Source: Methanobacterium sp. Maddingley MBC34
GTDB taxonomy: Archaea > Methanobacteriota > Methanobacteria > Methanobacteriales > Methanobacteriaceae
Assembly (NCBI GenBank): GCA_000309865.1
Contig: AMGN01000002.1
Coordinates: forward strand, 1 to 18,101
Length of the DNA stretch: 18,101 nt
Direction of reading: 5' to 3'
Shown: positions 1 to 6,041 of the stretch, piece after piece
How positions within the stretch are numbered: position 1 is the first letter of the stretch
Layout of the letters: each line of letters opens with the position of its first letter
Notes under the pieces: generated by a model
What the model saw: only the letters and a program-made list of their open reading frames with translations
The model's database searches: none
Told to the model about the DNA's origin: nothing
Translations under genes and position numbers: made by a program

Positions 1-40
1 CTTAAACTAAGGTTGATCTTAAACTAAGGTTGATCTTAAA
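1..40. repeat. 17-bp tandem repeat, two full units plus a partial
   Basis: The 17-base unit CTTAAACTAAGGTTGAT occurs at 1-17 and again at 18-34 without mismatch. The first six bases recur at 35-40. The array lies just downstream of the minus-strand zinc-ribbon gene and reaches the window edge, so its true length is unknown. There are no spacers between units, so it is a plain tandem repeat and not a CRISPR array. Confidence 0.9.
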
Positions 41-64
41 TCCCAACTTTTTAAACCCCCCATG

Positions 65-232
65 TTATTTACGTGGCAAATCCACCATGTGGAAGGCATA
101 GTAACGGCTGAATCCACAGTCACGGCAGCGTATTTTAATATCGAACTCATCCACCTCTATGTCATGAATGGTGGCATCTCCACATTTGTAGCAGTTAGCT
201 CCCTTTTCAAGTTTCCATTTTTTAACGGTCAT
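65..232 (-). CDS. small zinc-ribbon protein, 55 aa
   Basis: Function not known. The reading frame starts at ATG (232-230) and ends in TAA at 67-65. It encodes two CxxC knuckles, Cys14/Cys17 and Cys36/Cys39 (CYKCG and CRDCG), a C-x2-C-x18-C-x2-C zinc ribbon. The second knuckle is followed by FSRYY. Both the cysteine spacing and the RYY end match the C-terminal zinc ribbon of the gene directly upstream, so I infer a domain copy. The ATG overlaps the stop of that gene by one base (TGATG), which implies translational coupling in one operon. It is probably a cytoplasmic metal-binding or nucleic-acid-binding accessory protein. That role is a guess. The cysteine pattern, start and stop are read directly from the sequence. 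Confidence 0.8.
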   Translation of the reverse strand: MTVKKWKLEKGANCYKCGDATIHDIEVDEFDIKIRCRDCGFSRYYAFHMVDLPRK

Positions 233-735
233 CAGCTTCCCCCCTTTTCCACGCCTTTTATAAGGTAGTAACGGGCTGCGCCGCAGTTAGTGCACCATAT
301 TTTAGCCTTGTTCATGTCGATTCTTATCCTTTGAACTGAATTTTCGCCACAATAGAAACAGGGGACTTCTTTCTCAAGTAACCATGTTTCAGCCCTTTCT
401 TTTTCGTGGTCCTGCTTACTGACTATAATTCTGCGGATAGGAACCTCTAAAATAGTATATTTTTCACCTTCCAAAACCTGCATTACTGATTCCACAATTT
501 TATCCGTTTTTTCTTCGTCTACCACACTGCAGACAAGCACTGCATCGGTGGCGTAGTCCTTTATAAGCCCAATAGCAGATTTAGGGTCTTCTTTAACGGA
601 GAACCCTTTCCAGTCCTGAGGAGACATACCCTTGTATTCCAGAATATAAAATCCTGTAATTCCTGCATCAGCAAGGGCATTCATAGCTTTTCCCAGGTTT
701 TCGACCTCTACAAATACTCTAAGATGAACTTTCAA
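232..735 (-). CDS. PII-like protein with C-terminal zinc ribbon (MJ1244-like)
   Basis: A 167-residue conserved methanogen protein of unknown function. Residues 1-105 look like a PII (GlnB) fold: an initial strand MKVHLRVFVEV, a helix ENLGKAMNALADAGI, a strand GFYILEYKG, then VLVCSVVDEEKTDKIVESV and a final strand ending near VPIRRI. Residues 126-151 form a zinc ribbon with Cys126, Cys129, Cys148 and Cys151, followed by AARYY. I recall this architecture as the MJ1244 family of methanogens, which is memory and not a search. An upstream in-frame TTG exists at 762, but TTG at 735 sits five bases after GGGGGTG and begins the conserved strand, so I prefer it. It is the first gene of a two-gene operon with the small zinc-ribbon protein. 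Ligand and partner are unknown. The classical uridylylated T-loop tyrosine context of GlnB is not evident. Confidence 0.75.
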   Translation of the reverse strand: MKVHLRVFVEVENLGKAMNALADAGITGFYILEYKGMSPQDWKGFSVKEDPKSAIGLIKDYATDAVLVCSVVDEEKTDKIVESVMQVLEGEKYTILEVPIRRIIVSKQDHEKERAETWLLEKEVPCFYCGENSVQRIRIDMNKAKIWCTNCGAARYYLIKGVEKGGS

Positions 736-801
736 TATAACACCCCCATATATTGGTAACAACCATTATACTCATCTATTAAGAATATTAAATCCAGTTT
801 A

Positions 802-815
802 GGACCTAATATTCC
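802..815 (-). promoter_or_regulatory. possible NrpR-like operator
   Basis: On the minus strand this reads GGAA-N6-GTCC, one base away from the GGAA-N6-TTCC operator known for the methanogen nitrogen repressor NrpR. It is nested in a perfect 8-bp inverted repeat (GAATATTA at 783-790, TAATATTC at 807-814). It lies just downstream of a TATA-like box, where a repressor would block transcription. One mismatch in eight defined bases is weak evidence. Confidence 0.25.
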
Positions 816-827
816 CATATTTTTAAG
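815..827 (-). promoter_or_regulatory. putative TATA box for the PII-like gene
   Basis: On the minus strand the sequence GGGCTTAAAAATATGG offers a TATA-like core with a GC-rich BRE-like edge. It would place the transcript start near 790-795 and leave a leader of about 55-60 nt before TTG at 735. Confidence 0.35.
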
Positions 828-967
828 CCCATTAAATAATTCTAGTGTTATTTATGTTATCAACTATCTAAATAATATTCGTTTTTTAATAACAATTTAC
901 TGGACCTTGTTGAACCAGACATAAATAAATGCCACCATAAACATATAAAAATAAACAAGTGAGATTT

Positions 968-1378
968 ATGAAAAATCGGTATAAATATGGACTGATTTTA
1001 TTAATATTAATTTTAATAGTGTTAAGTATCGGCTTTGGTCTTCTGGCAATTAAAAAATCAAAATCAATTAATAAAACTGACCAGACAGTTGAAAGCCTCA
1101 ACCAGAATAACAGTCAAAACCAGATCAGTGAATCTGGAAACCAGGAAAACACTGCAAAAACCATAACCTGCCCTGACTGCAAGGGCTCAGGAAATGTGGT
1201 ATGCCCTGAATGTGAAGGCAGAGGACTTTACTATATTTGCAGTGCATGTAACGGTAAATATCACACTTATCTTAACACATGCCCATTCTGTGGTTCTAGA
1301 AACACACTGACACAACATGTATGTAGTGAGACCATTAAATGTCCGAGGTGTGGTGGATCAGGCCAAATACCATCTTAG
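968..1378 (+). CDS. membrane-anchored DnaJ-type zinc-finger protein without J domain
   Basis: A 136-residue protein of unknown function. Residues 1-7 are basic, and residues 8-27 form one strongly hydrophobic segment rich in Leu and Ile, probably a signal anchor. A linker rich in Asn, Gln and Ser (about 35-64) leads to a cysteine-rich domain. That domain contains CPDCKGSG at 68, CPECEGRG at 79, CSACNGKY at 91, CPFCGSR at 105 and CPRCGGSG at 125, plus a lone Cys119. Three of these match or nearly match the CxxCxGxG repeats of the DnaJ/Hsp40 zinc-binding region. There is no HPD-bearing J domain and no peptide-binding domain. The domain may face outward, which is unusual for a zinc-cysteine module. 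A GTG at 959 is in frame, but ATG at 968 begins the normal N terminus and follows GTGAG. It appears to be monocistronic, with TATA-like boxes at about 921-930 and 941-950. Confidence 0.75.
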   Translation: MKNRYKYGLILLILILIVLSIGFGLLAIKKSKSINKTDQTVESLNQNNSQNQISESGNQENTAKTITCPDCKGSGNVVCPECEGRGLYYICSACNGKYHTYLNTCPFCGSRNTLTQHVCSETIKCPRCGGSGQIPS

Positions 1379-1422
1379 GCCGGATAACCCCTTTAAGGAT
1401 AATACCGGGAATATTATCATAT

Positions 1423-1461
1423 TTTAGAATAAACTTATTTATTTTAAATTTAGAATAAACT
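1423..1461. repeat. paired 13-bp direct repeats upstream of cobZ
   Basis: TTTAGAATAAACT occurs at 1423-1435 and again at 1449-1461, a centre-to-centre spacing of 26 bp. The copies sit 49-87 bases before the cobZ ATG, in the promoter region of the cobZ-cobS-trm56 operon. They could be binding sites for a regulator, or TATA-containing duplications. Confidence 0.7.
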
Positions 1462-1509
1462 ATTTTAGATAGGGTATGCCTCTTATTATTATAGATTACA
1501 GGTGTTTTA

Positions 1510-1956
1510 ATGAAAGATAATGACGTATCTGGCTCAATTTATGACTTCATGAGTGATGCAGGGATTGAAGTATCACAACTAGTGGAAGCAGGATTGGAAC
1601 TTCTGGCAGGTGTGGAAAAAACTGAAGAGCTTGAAATAACGCTGGAAAGACAAATCAGGAAGTCACTGAAAGATATTAATGTTATAGTGTTGATTATTGC
1701 TGGTATCAGGGTTGAGGAGGATCTTCTTAATCATCGGATTAAGGGTGTGGATGTGGATGATGATCCAGCCTACCTTTACTCGGATGAGGTTCTGGGGATG
1801 GCTATTGCTAACCAGATCGCGGGTACCAAAGCTATTTTCAACTTTAAAAGGTACGATGAAGCAAAACCGGGAATCCTTGGGACACTGGGACCTATGCTGG
1901 ATGATGTTTTCGCCGGTCTAATTGCCGGTTGCATGTCCAAAATTTTTGAGGAATGA
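1510..1956 (+). CDS. cobZ: alpha-ribazole phosphatase CobZ (PgpA-like)
   Basis: A 148-residue protein of the phosphatidylglycerophosphatase A-like family. In Methanosarcina mazei, CobZ replaces CobC and removes the phosphate from alpha-ribazole-5'-phosphate (or the cobamide phosphate) in the last steps of cobamide synthesis. Family signatures are visible in the C-terminal half: an acidic pair in YSDEVLG (Asp92, Glu93), FKRYDEAKPG (112-121) and LDDVFAGLIAG (130-140), which resemble the DE, R-x-D-x-x-KP and DD motifs of PgpA. The call over plain PgpA rests on the neighbour: cobS begins four bases after the stop. The start is ATG at 1510, preceded by CAGGTG at 1499-1504. It is the first gene of a plus-strand operon with cobS and trm56, with repeated 13-mers in its promoter region. 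A role in archaeal phospholipid synthesis cannot be fully excluded. Confidence 0.82.
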   Translation: MKDNDVSGSIYDFMSDAGIEVSQLVEAGLELLAGVEKTEELEITLERQIRKSLKDINVIVLIIAGIRVEEDLLNHRIKGVDVDDDPAYLYSDEVLGMAIANQIAGTKAIFNFKRYDEAKPGILGTLGPMLDDVFAGLIAGCMSKIFEE

Positions 1957-1960
1957 AAAA

Positions 1961-2800
1961 ATGTCCCGGAAAAGTCTCCAGAGGAAGGTTCCCATTTCTT
2001 ATGTGGGGAAAAAAGATGATGAATCCCAGGTTAGCTGGCATGGTTTTCTGGGCCTGGTATCATTCTCAACAATACTACCCCTAAATATTCACAGCACCAT
2101 CCAGGAAATGGCAAAGTTTACTTTCATCTGGCCAATAATCGGGGCTTTCATTGGAATTATAGCAGGTGGCTTTGGCTGGCTACTCGTGTATCCCTTACAT
2201 CTATCTCCACTCTTATCAGCAGCACTGATTTACAGTTTGGTCATCAGCTTCACTGGCTTCCATCACTTGGATGGTCTGATTGACTGTGGTGATGGTCTTA
2301 TGGCCCACGGAGATCCAGAGAGGAAGATAGAGATAATGCGGGATAAAAGGATAGGCACAGGGGGCTTGGCCATGCTTTTAATGGTTTCCCTGGTGACGGT
2401 CGCATCCATAGCCTCCTTATCTGCAGTTTACATCCTACCGGCTATTTTCGTGTCTGAAGTAGCTGCCAAACTTAGCCTGATAAGTTGTGCAACATTTTCT
2501 GAACCATTGAATGATGGTACTGGTCAGTACTTCATCAATAACATGGACTGGAAACTTCTCACTGGATCAGTAGCCCTCTGTATCATTTTAGGATTTTTGG
2601 GTTTTAACTACTTGGGAGTAACTGGTAATTACACTGGAGTTGTCGGTATACTGGGTGGTTTTGTTTCAGGATTGTTGATGGTACTTATCACCCGGAAGAA
2701 CTTCAAAAGGGCCAATGGAGATATTCTGGGCGCATCTAATGAGATGGGTAGGATGTTATCCCTTTTATTCATGGTTGTATTCATTTCAGGGAGTGTTTAA
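1961..2800 (+). CDS. cobS: adenosylcobinamide-GDP ribazoletransferase CobS
   Basis: A 279-residue membrane enzyme that joins adenosylcobinamide-GDP with alpha-ribazole (or its 5'-phosphate) to make adenosylcobalamin, or its phosphate. The family motif is intact at about residues 101-135: HHLDGLIDCGDGLM, with Asp104, Asp108 and Asp111, then RKIEIMRDKRIGTGG, the metal-binding and pyrophosphate-binding region of CDP-alcohol-phosphotransferase-like enzymes. Several hydrophobic segments flank it (about 54-75, 83-100, 136-170, 205-245 and the C-terminal end). ATG at 1961 is preferred over the in-frame ATG at 1922, because the earlier one lies deep inside cobZ and the later one has GAGG at 1948-1951. 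It follows cobZ by four bases and abuts trm56 directly, so the three genes are almost certainly co-transcribed. Confidence 0.95.
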   Translation: MSRKSLQRKVPISYVGKKDDESQVSWHGFLGLVSFSTILPLNIHSTIQEMAKFTFIWPIIGAFIGIIAGGFGWLLVYPLHLSPLLSAALIYSLVISFTGFHHLDGLIDCGDGLMAHGDPERKIEIMRDKRIGTGGLAMLLMVSLVTVASIASLSAVYILPAIFVSEVAAKLSLISCATFSEPLNDGTGQYFINNMDWKLLTGSVALCIILGFLGFNYLGVTGNYTGVVGILGGFVSGLLMVLITRKNFKRANGDILGASNEMGRMLSLLFMVVFISGSV

Positions 2801-3355
2801 ATGGAAGTTAAAGTTTTACGATTGGATCATCGCCGGGTTCGTGATGCACGGATCACCACCCATGTATGCCTCACTGCCCGCGCACTGGGAGCATCCGCTG
2901 TTTTTTTAAGCGGAGATCATGATAAAAAACTCATGGAAAATGTTCAGGACGTGGTGAAACGCTGGGGAGGTGATTTCCAAGTGGAATACCGTAAAGGTTG
3001 GGAAAATCTCCTGGATGAATGGAAAAACAATGGAGGAGAAATAATTCACCTCACCATGTACGGTGAGCCAGTTCAGGAGGTTACCCACAAAATCAGAAGC
3101 TCATCCAAGGATAAACTGGTGGTGGTTGGTGGTTCACGTGTCCCCAGTAAGGTGTATCAGGAAGCAGACTGGAATGTTTCGGTGACCACCCAACCTCACT
3201 CTGAGGTTTCATCACTGGCCATATTCCTCCACATGCTGCATGATGGGAAAGAACTTGATTTAGAGTTTGATGACGGAGATATGAAGGTCATACCCACAGC
3301 CAATGGTAAAAACGTCCAGATAAAACACAAACAAGATAAAAATAAAAACGAATAG
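2801..3355 (+). CDS. trm56: tRNA (cytidine(56)-2'-O)-methyltransferase aTrm56
   Basis: A 184-residue archaeal SPOUT methyltransferase that uses S-adenosylmethionine to methylate the 2'-OH of C56 in the T-psi-C loop of tRNA. The N terminus MEVKVLRLDHRRVRDARITTH is typical of the family, with Arg and His residues implicated in RNA contact. The trefoil-knot region follows at about 106-146: LVVVGGSRVP, then the loop around TTQPHSEVSSLAIFLHML, which carries the SAM-binding backbone. The length is normal for the family, and the last 25 residues form a lysine-rich tail. The ATG directly follows the cobS stop, and its ribosome-binding site (GGGAGTG) lies inside the end of cobS, so translation is likely coupled. 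Its link to cobamide genes is positional and not obviously functional. Confidence 0.93.
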   Translation: MEVKVLRLDHRRVRDARITTHVCLTARALGASAVFLSGDHDKKLMENVQDVVKRWGGDFQVEYRKGWENLLDEWKNNGGEIIHLTMYGEPVQEVTHKIRSSSKDKLVVVGGSRVPSKVYQEADWNVSVTTQPHSEVSSLAIFLHMLHDGKELDLEFDDGDMKVIPTANGKNVQIKHKQDKNKNE

Positions 3356-3494
3356 AAATAAAGAATGATTATGTGGATGGACAATGAAAGAAGGATATAA
3401 TATAGATGATTAGAGTTCTATTTTTTAATTTAGGGTTCTTTAATTGAGGTAGAGTTACAACCATTAATTAATTTTGAACCACATTTAATCCTTT

Positions 3495-4544
3495 TTAAAT
3501 CATTTTGATTCTAATTATTTTATCATCACCACTCTGGGGAACTCCCCTACCATCACGATTGGAAGTTGTGATGTAGAGGTATCCATTGTGCTCAACCACT
3601 TCCCTTATTCTCCCCAGTTGCGTGAAAGTTGCCTTTTCTCCCATAATACTTTCCCCATCATTAGATAGGGTGATTTTTCTAAGTTGAGTGCCTCTGAGAC
3701 CTGCAACATAAAGGGCACCTTGGTAGTATGCAATTCCTGAAGGAGCAAGAGTAAGTTCTGTGTAAGCCCTGAGAGGTTTTATATAACCCTGTGACGTTTC
3801 ATTACCCTCATAAGTTGGCCAACCATAGTTTCCACCCTTGATGATAATATTTACCTCATCATTGCGGGTTTGACCATGCTCTGATTCATACATGGTTCCA
3901 TTCTTACTCCAGGTTATACCCTGAGGATCACGGTGCCCGTAGCTATATATGTAAGATCCAAATGGATTATCTTCAGGTATGCTACCATCCACGTTAATAC
4001 GAAGTATTTTACCACCCAATGAACCTAAATCCGGGGCCAATTGTGAATTACCTGCCTCCCCCGTGGTTGCATAGAGTTTTCCATCTGGTCCAAACTTCAA
4101 ACGTCCACCATTATGTATGGATGATGCAGGGATATTATCCAGAAGAACTGTTTCATTGGATATCTGTTCTCCTACCAGTTTAAAACGAGAAATCCGATTG
4201 TAATTCCCAAAAGTATAATAAATGTAGATATAATTGTTCTGGATGAAATTTGGATCCACAGCAATCCCCAGGAGCCCAGATTCACTATTTTGAGTTACGT
4301 TAACATGCCCAACGGCCAAAACATTCTTCCCTTCCAGAATATTCACATTGCCTCCACGTTCGGTGAATATCATACGATCATCAGGGAGGAAGTCAAGGGC
4401 CCATGGGACTTCCAGATTTTGGGCTAAAATTTCAGAACTGTAACCAGTTTCATTAATGCTTTGGGGAACAAAGAGAATAAAAGCTACAACGATAACTAGT
4501 AAAATTAGAGGAATTACAGCTATGGCCAGTAATTTCATTCTCAT
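3495..4544 (-). CDS. membrane-anchored PQQ-type aldose sugar dehydrogenase-like protein
   Basis: A 349-residue member of the glucose/sorbosone dehydrogenase (Asd, YliI) beta-propeller family. Characterised members oxidise aldoses outside the cytoplasm with PQQ. Residues 5-26 are a hydrophobic signal anchor, so the propeller probably lies outside the membrane. Active-site signatures remain: His144 in SIHNGGRLKFGPDG (the catalytic His of soluble GDH), GHRDPQG at 203-209 with Arg205 and Gln208, and EHGQTRNDEVNII followed by GGNYGWP. One deviation is Asp206, where the family usually has Asn (HRNPQG). A downstream GLRGTQLRKI segment matches the family's later blade. Methanogens are not known to make PQQ, so the cofactor, or catalysis itself, is uncertain. 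The start is ATG at 4544 with GGTGAG upstream; a second ATG lies two codons later. It is monocistronic and divergent from upp. Confidence 0.85.
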   Translation of the reverse strand: MRMKLLAIAVIPLILLVIVVAFILFVPQSINETGYSSEILAQNLEVPWALDFLPDDRMIFTERGGNVNILEGKNVLAVGHVNVTQNSESGLLGIAVDPNFIQNNYIYIYYTFGNYNRISRFKLVGEQISNETVLLDNIPASSIHNGGRLKFGPDGKLYATTGEAGNSQLAPDLGSLGGKILRINVDGSIPEDNPFGSYIYSYGHRDPQGITWSKNGTMYESEHGQTRNDEVNIIIKGGNYGWPTYEGNETSQGYIKPLRAYTELTLAPSGIAYYQGALYVAGLRGTQLRKITLSNDGESIMGEKATFTQLGRIREVVEHNGYLYITTSNRDGRGVPQSGDDKIIRIKMI

Positions 4545-4708
4545 TTCAAACTCACCATTTATTATTTTTATTTTTTAAGTAAGATGAATTTTTTTGAAAA
4601 AACCATATTAAACTGTATTCATACAAGATCAACTACCAATACAATAACCATACAAATACAATTAGCACTACTTTAATCAAAATAACTGAATATTTTCAGG
4701 TGTAAATT

Positions 4709-5344
4709 ATGATAAAAATAGTCGATCACTTACTGATTCAGGAAAAACTCACCATGATTAGAAGAGAGGGGATAGATAGCATTCACTTCCGAGGTGGGAT
4801 AATCGAGATAGGACGCTGGTTAGCCTATGAATTAACTAACACACTTGAAAAGGAGGATTTGACTATACGAACTCCTTTAGGAATTGCAAATGGGGTGCGG
4901 ATAAAAGATAAGAATAATATTGTGGTGGTGAGTGTTTTAAGAGCGGCTATACCTCTGGTTGAGGGGATTATGAGGGTTTTCAGGAATGCTCAGTATGGTG
5001 TGGTGGGTGCCTCACGGAAGGATGAACCACCATTTCCAGTGGAGGTTGGCTATTTTAAACTTCCCCCAGTGGATAAAAAAATTGTGGTAATCGCTGATCC
5101 CATGCTGGCCACTGGAAACACCATGAACGCCATCTTAGACCGGATCCAGGAGAAGGGAAATCCACGTCGGTTGGTTGTCCTCAATGTTATAGCCTCCAGA
5201 CAGGGCATAGAACTGGTGGAAAAGGAACACCCTGATGTGGAAATATACAGCTGTGCAGTGGATGAAGAACTTAATCAAGACGGTTATATCGTTCCAGGAC
5301 TTGGTGATGCGGGGGATAAAGCTTTTGGAAAGCCGGGGCCATGA
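4709..5344 (+). CDS. upp: uracil phosphoribosyltransferase
   Basis: A 211-residue cytoplasmic pyrimidine-salvage enzyme that makes UMP from uracil and PRPP. The PRPP-binding loop is clear at about 127-138 (VIADPMLATGNT). The uracil-binding C-terminal segment is present at 191-203 (DGYIVPGLGDAGD), and SVLRAAIPLVEG near 75-86 is the conserved core segment. The length is normal for the family. The start is ATG at 4709, preceded by CAGGTG at a spacing of about six bases. It is divergent from the sugar dehydrogenase across a 164-base spacer containing four copies of ATACAA. No transporter gene or PyrR gene lies beside it. PyrC, from the de novo pathway, is encoded about 10 kb away in the same window but in a separate transcription unit. 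Confidence 0.96.
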   Translation: MIKIVDHLLIQEKLTMIRREGIDSIHFRGGIIEIGRWLAYELTNTLEKEDLTIRTPLGIANGVRIKDKNNIVVVSVLRAAIPLVEGIMRVFRNAQYGVVGASRKDEPPFPVEVGYFKLPPVDKKIVVIADPMLATGNTMNAILDRIQEKGNPRRLVVLNVIASRQGIELVEKEHPDVEIYSCAVDEELNQDGYIVPGLGDAGDKAFGKPGP

Positions 5345-5489
5345 ACAAAAGAATAACGATAACATCTTATGAATTTAAAAAACAATAATTGATTAAATTT
5401 TATTCGGAGAAAGTATCTAAATAATGTATCTGATTAAAATATCTGAAATAAAATAATATTTGATTTTCAATAAAATAGAATCGCGACTC

Positions 5490-5993
5490 TTAATATATAG
5501 ATTTTCCATGAGCCACCGCCACTATACCAGGAAAATCTTTGACCTCTAAACTATGGAGTGATTCCATACCCTCTTCATGAAATGCCACCACCTTTGAGGA
5601 TGTCATTTTACTGGTTAGGAGGGCTGCTGCGGGTGGGGTGACCACAAAAACAGATTTATACTTTTTTAATGAATCTACTGTTTCAGGAGATAGTGCTCCC
5701 TTTCCAATATGCATTTTCACTCCCGCTTGAGACAAAGGAGCTATACTATCTTCTATTTCTGTTTTGTTACTGCTGGTTGGTGCTATTCCTGCTGGACTTA
5801 CTGCAGTGTGCATGATCACCGAACCTTTAATATCCACCGGGCTTTCACCACATTTTAAGAGTTTAACCAGGCGAGGCAAAGCTGCATCTCGACCTGTGAG
5901 AATGTTACCACTGAGAGTGATACGATCCCCCACCTTTAACTGTTCAATATCATAATTAGTGATGGGAGTTCTTATTTCTTTAATATTTCCCAT
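5490..5993 (-). CDS. divergent class I fumarase / tartrate dehydratase beta subunit-like protein
   Basis: A 167-residue protein with the fold of the C-terminal (beta) part of iron-sulfur hydro-lyases such as class I fumarase, which normally pairs with a catalytic alpha subunit holding the [4Fe-4S] cluster. Recognisable parts are VGDRITLSGNILTGRDAALPRL (21-42), MHIGKGALS (94-102), a PPAAALL stretch (120-126) and the C-terminal VKDFPGIVAV. Several usually conserved positions differ: the RDAAH-x-RL motif reads RDAALPRL, and the GPTTS-x-R-M-D segment reads APTSSNKTE, losing the usual Arg. No alpha subunit gene lies in this window. ATG at 5993 is preferred over ATG at 6011, because the strong GGGGAGG overlaps the upstream ATG and is correctly placed for the downstream one. 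It is the last gene of the L10e-ppsA-mfnA cluster, 48 bases after mfnA. Fumarase function is uncertain; another hydro-lyase substrate is possible. Confidence 0.75.
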   Translation of the reverse strand: MGNIKEIRTPITNYDIEQLKVGDRITLSGNILTGRDAALPRLVKLLKCGESPVDIKGSVIMHTAVSPAGIAPTSSNKTEIEDSIAPLSQAGVKMHIGKGALSPETVDSLKKYKSVFVVTPPAAALLTSKMTSSKVVAFHEEGMESLHSLEVKDFPGIVAVAHGKSIY

Positions 5994-6041
5994 TAGGTCA
6001 ATCCTCCCCATAGGTAAATTCTAAGCTAATCATTCTCTAGG

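Noticed and set aside
1..40. CRISPR array
   Set aside because: The repeat units touch each other with no spacers, and only two complete units are present.
62..268. Plus-strand 68-codon frame at the window start
   Set aside because: It runs antisense over the zinc-ribbon gene and the end of the PII-like gene, has no ribosome-binding site and shows no family resemblance. The minus strand has paired CxxC motifs and coupled start and stop.
886..1101. Minus-strand 71-codon frame in the spacer and start of the zinc-finger gene
   Set aside because: AT-rich low-complexity translation with no ribosome-binding site, overlapping the hydrophobic N terminus of the plus-strand gene.
1379..1509. Cobalamin riboswitch before cobZ-cobS
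   Set aside because: The 131-base spacer is AT-rich, lacks a B12-box-like sequence or clear multi-stem fold, and such riboswitches are rare in archaea.
1697..1921. Plus-strand frame inside cobZ
   Set aside because: It overlaps the conserved CobZ motifs in another frame, and its Trp/Met-rich translation resembles no family.
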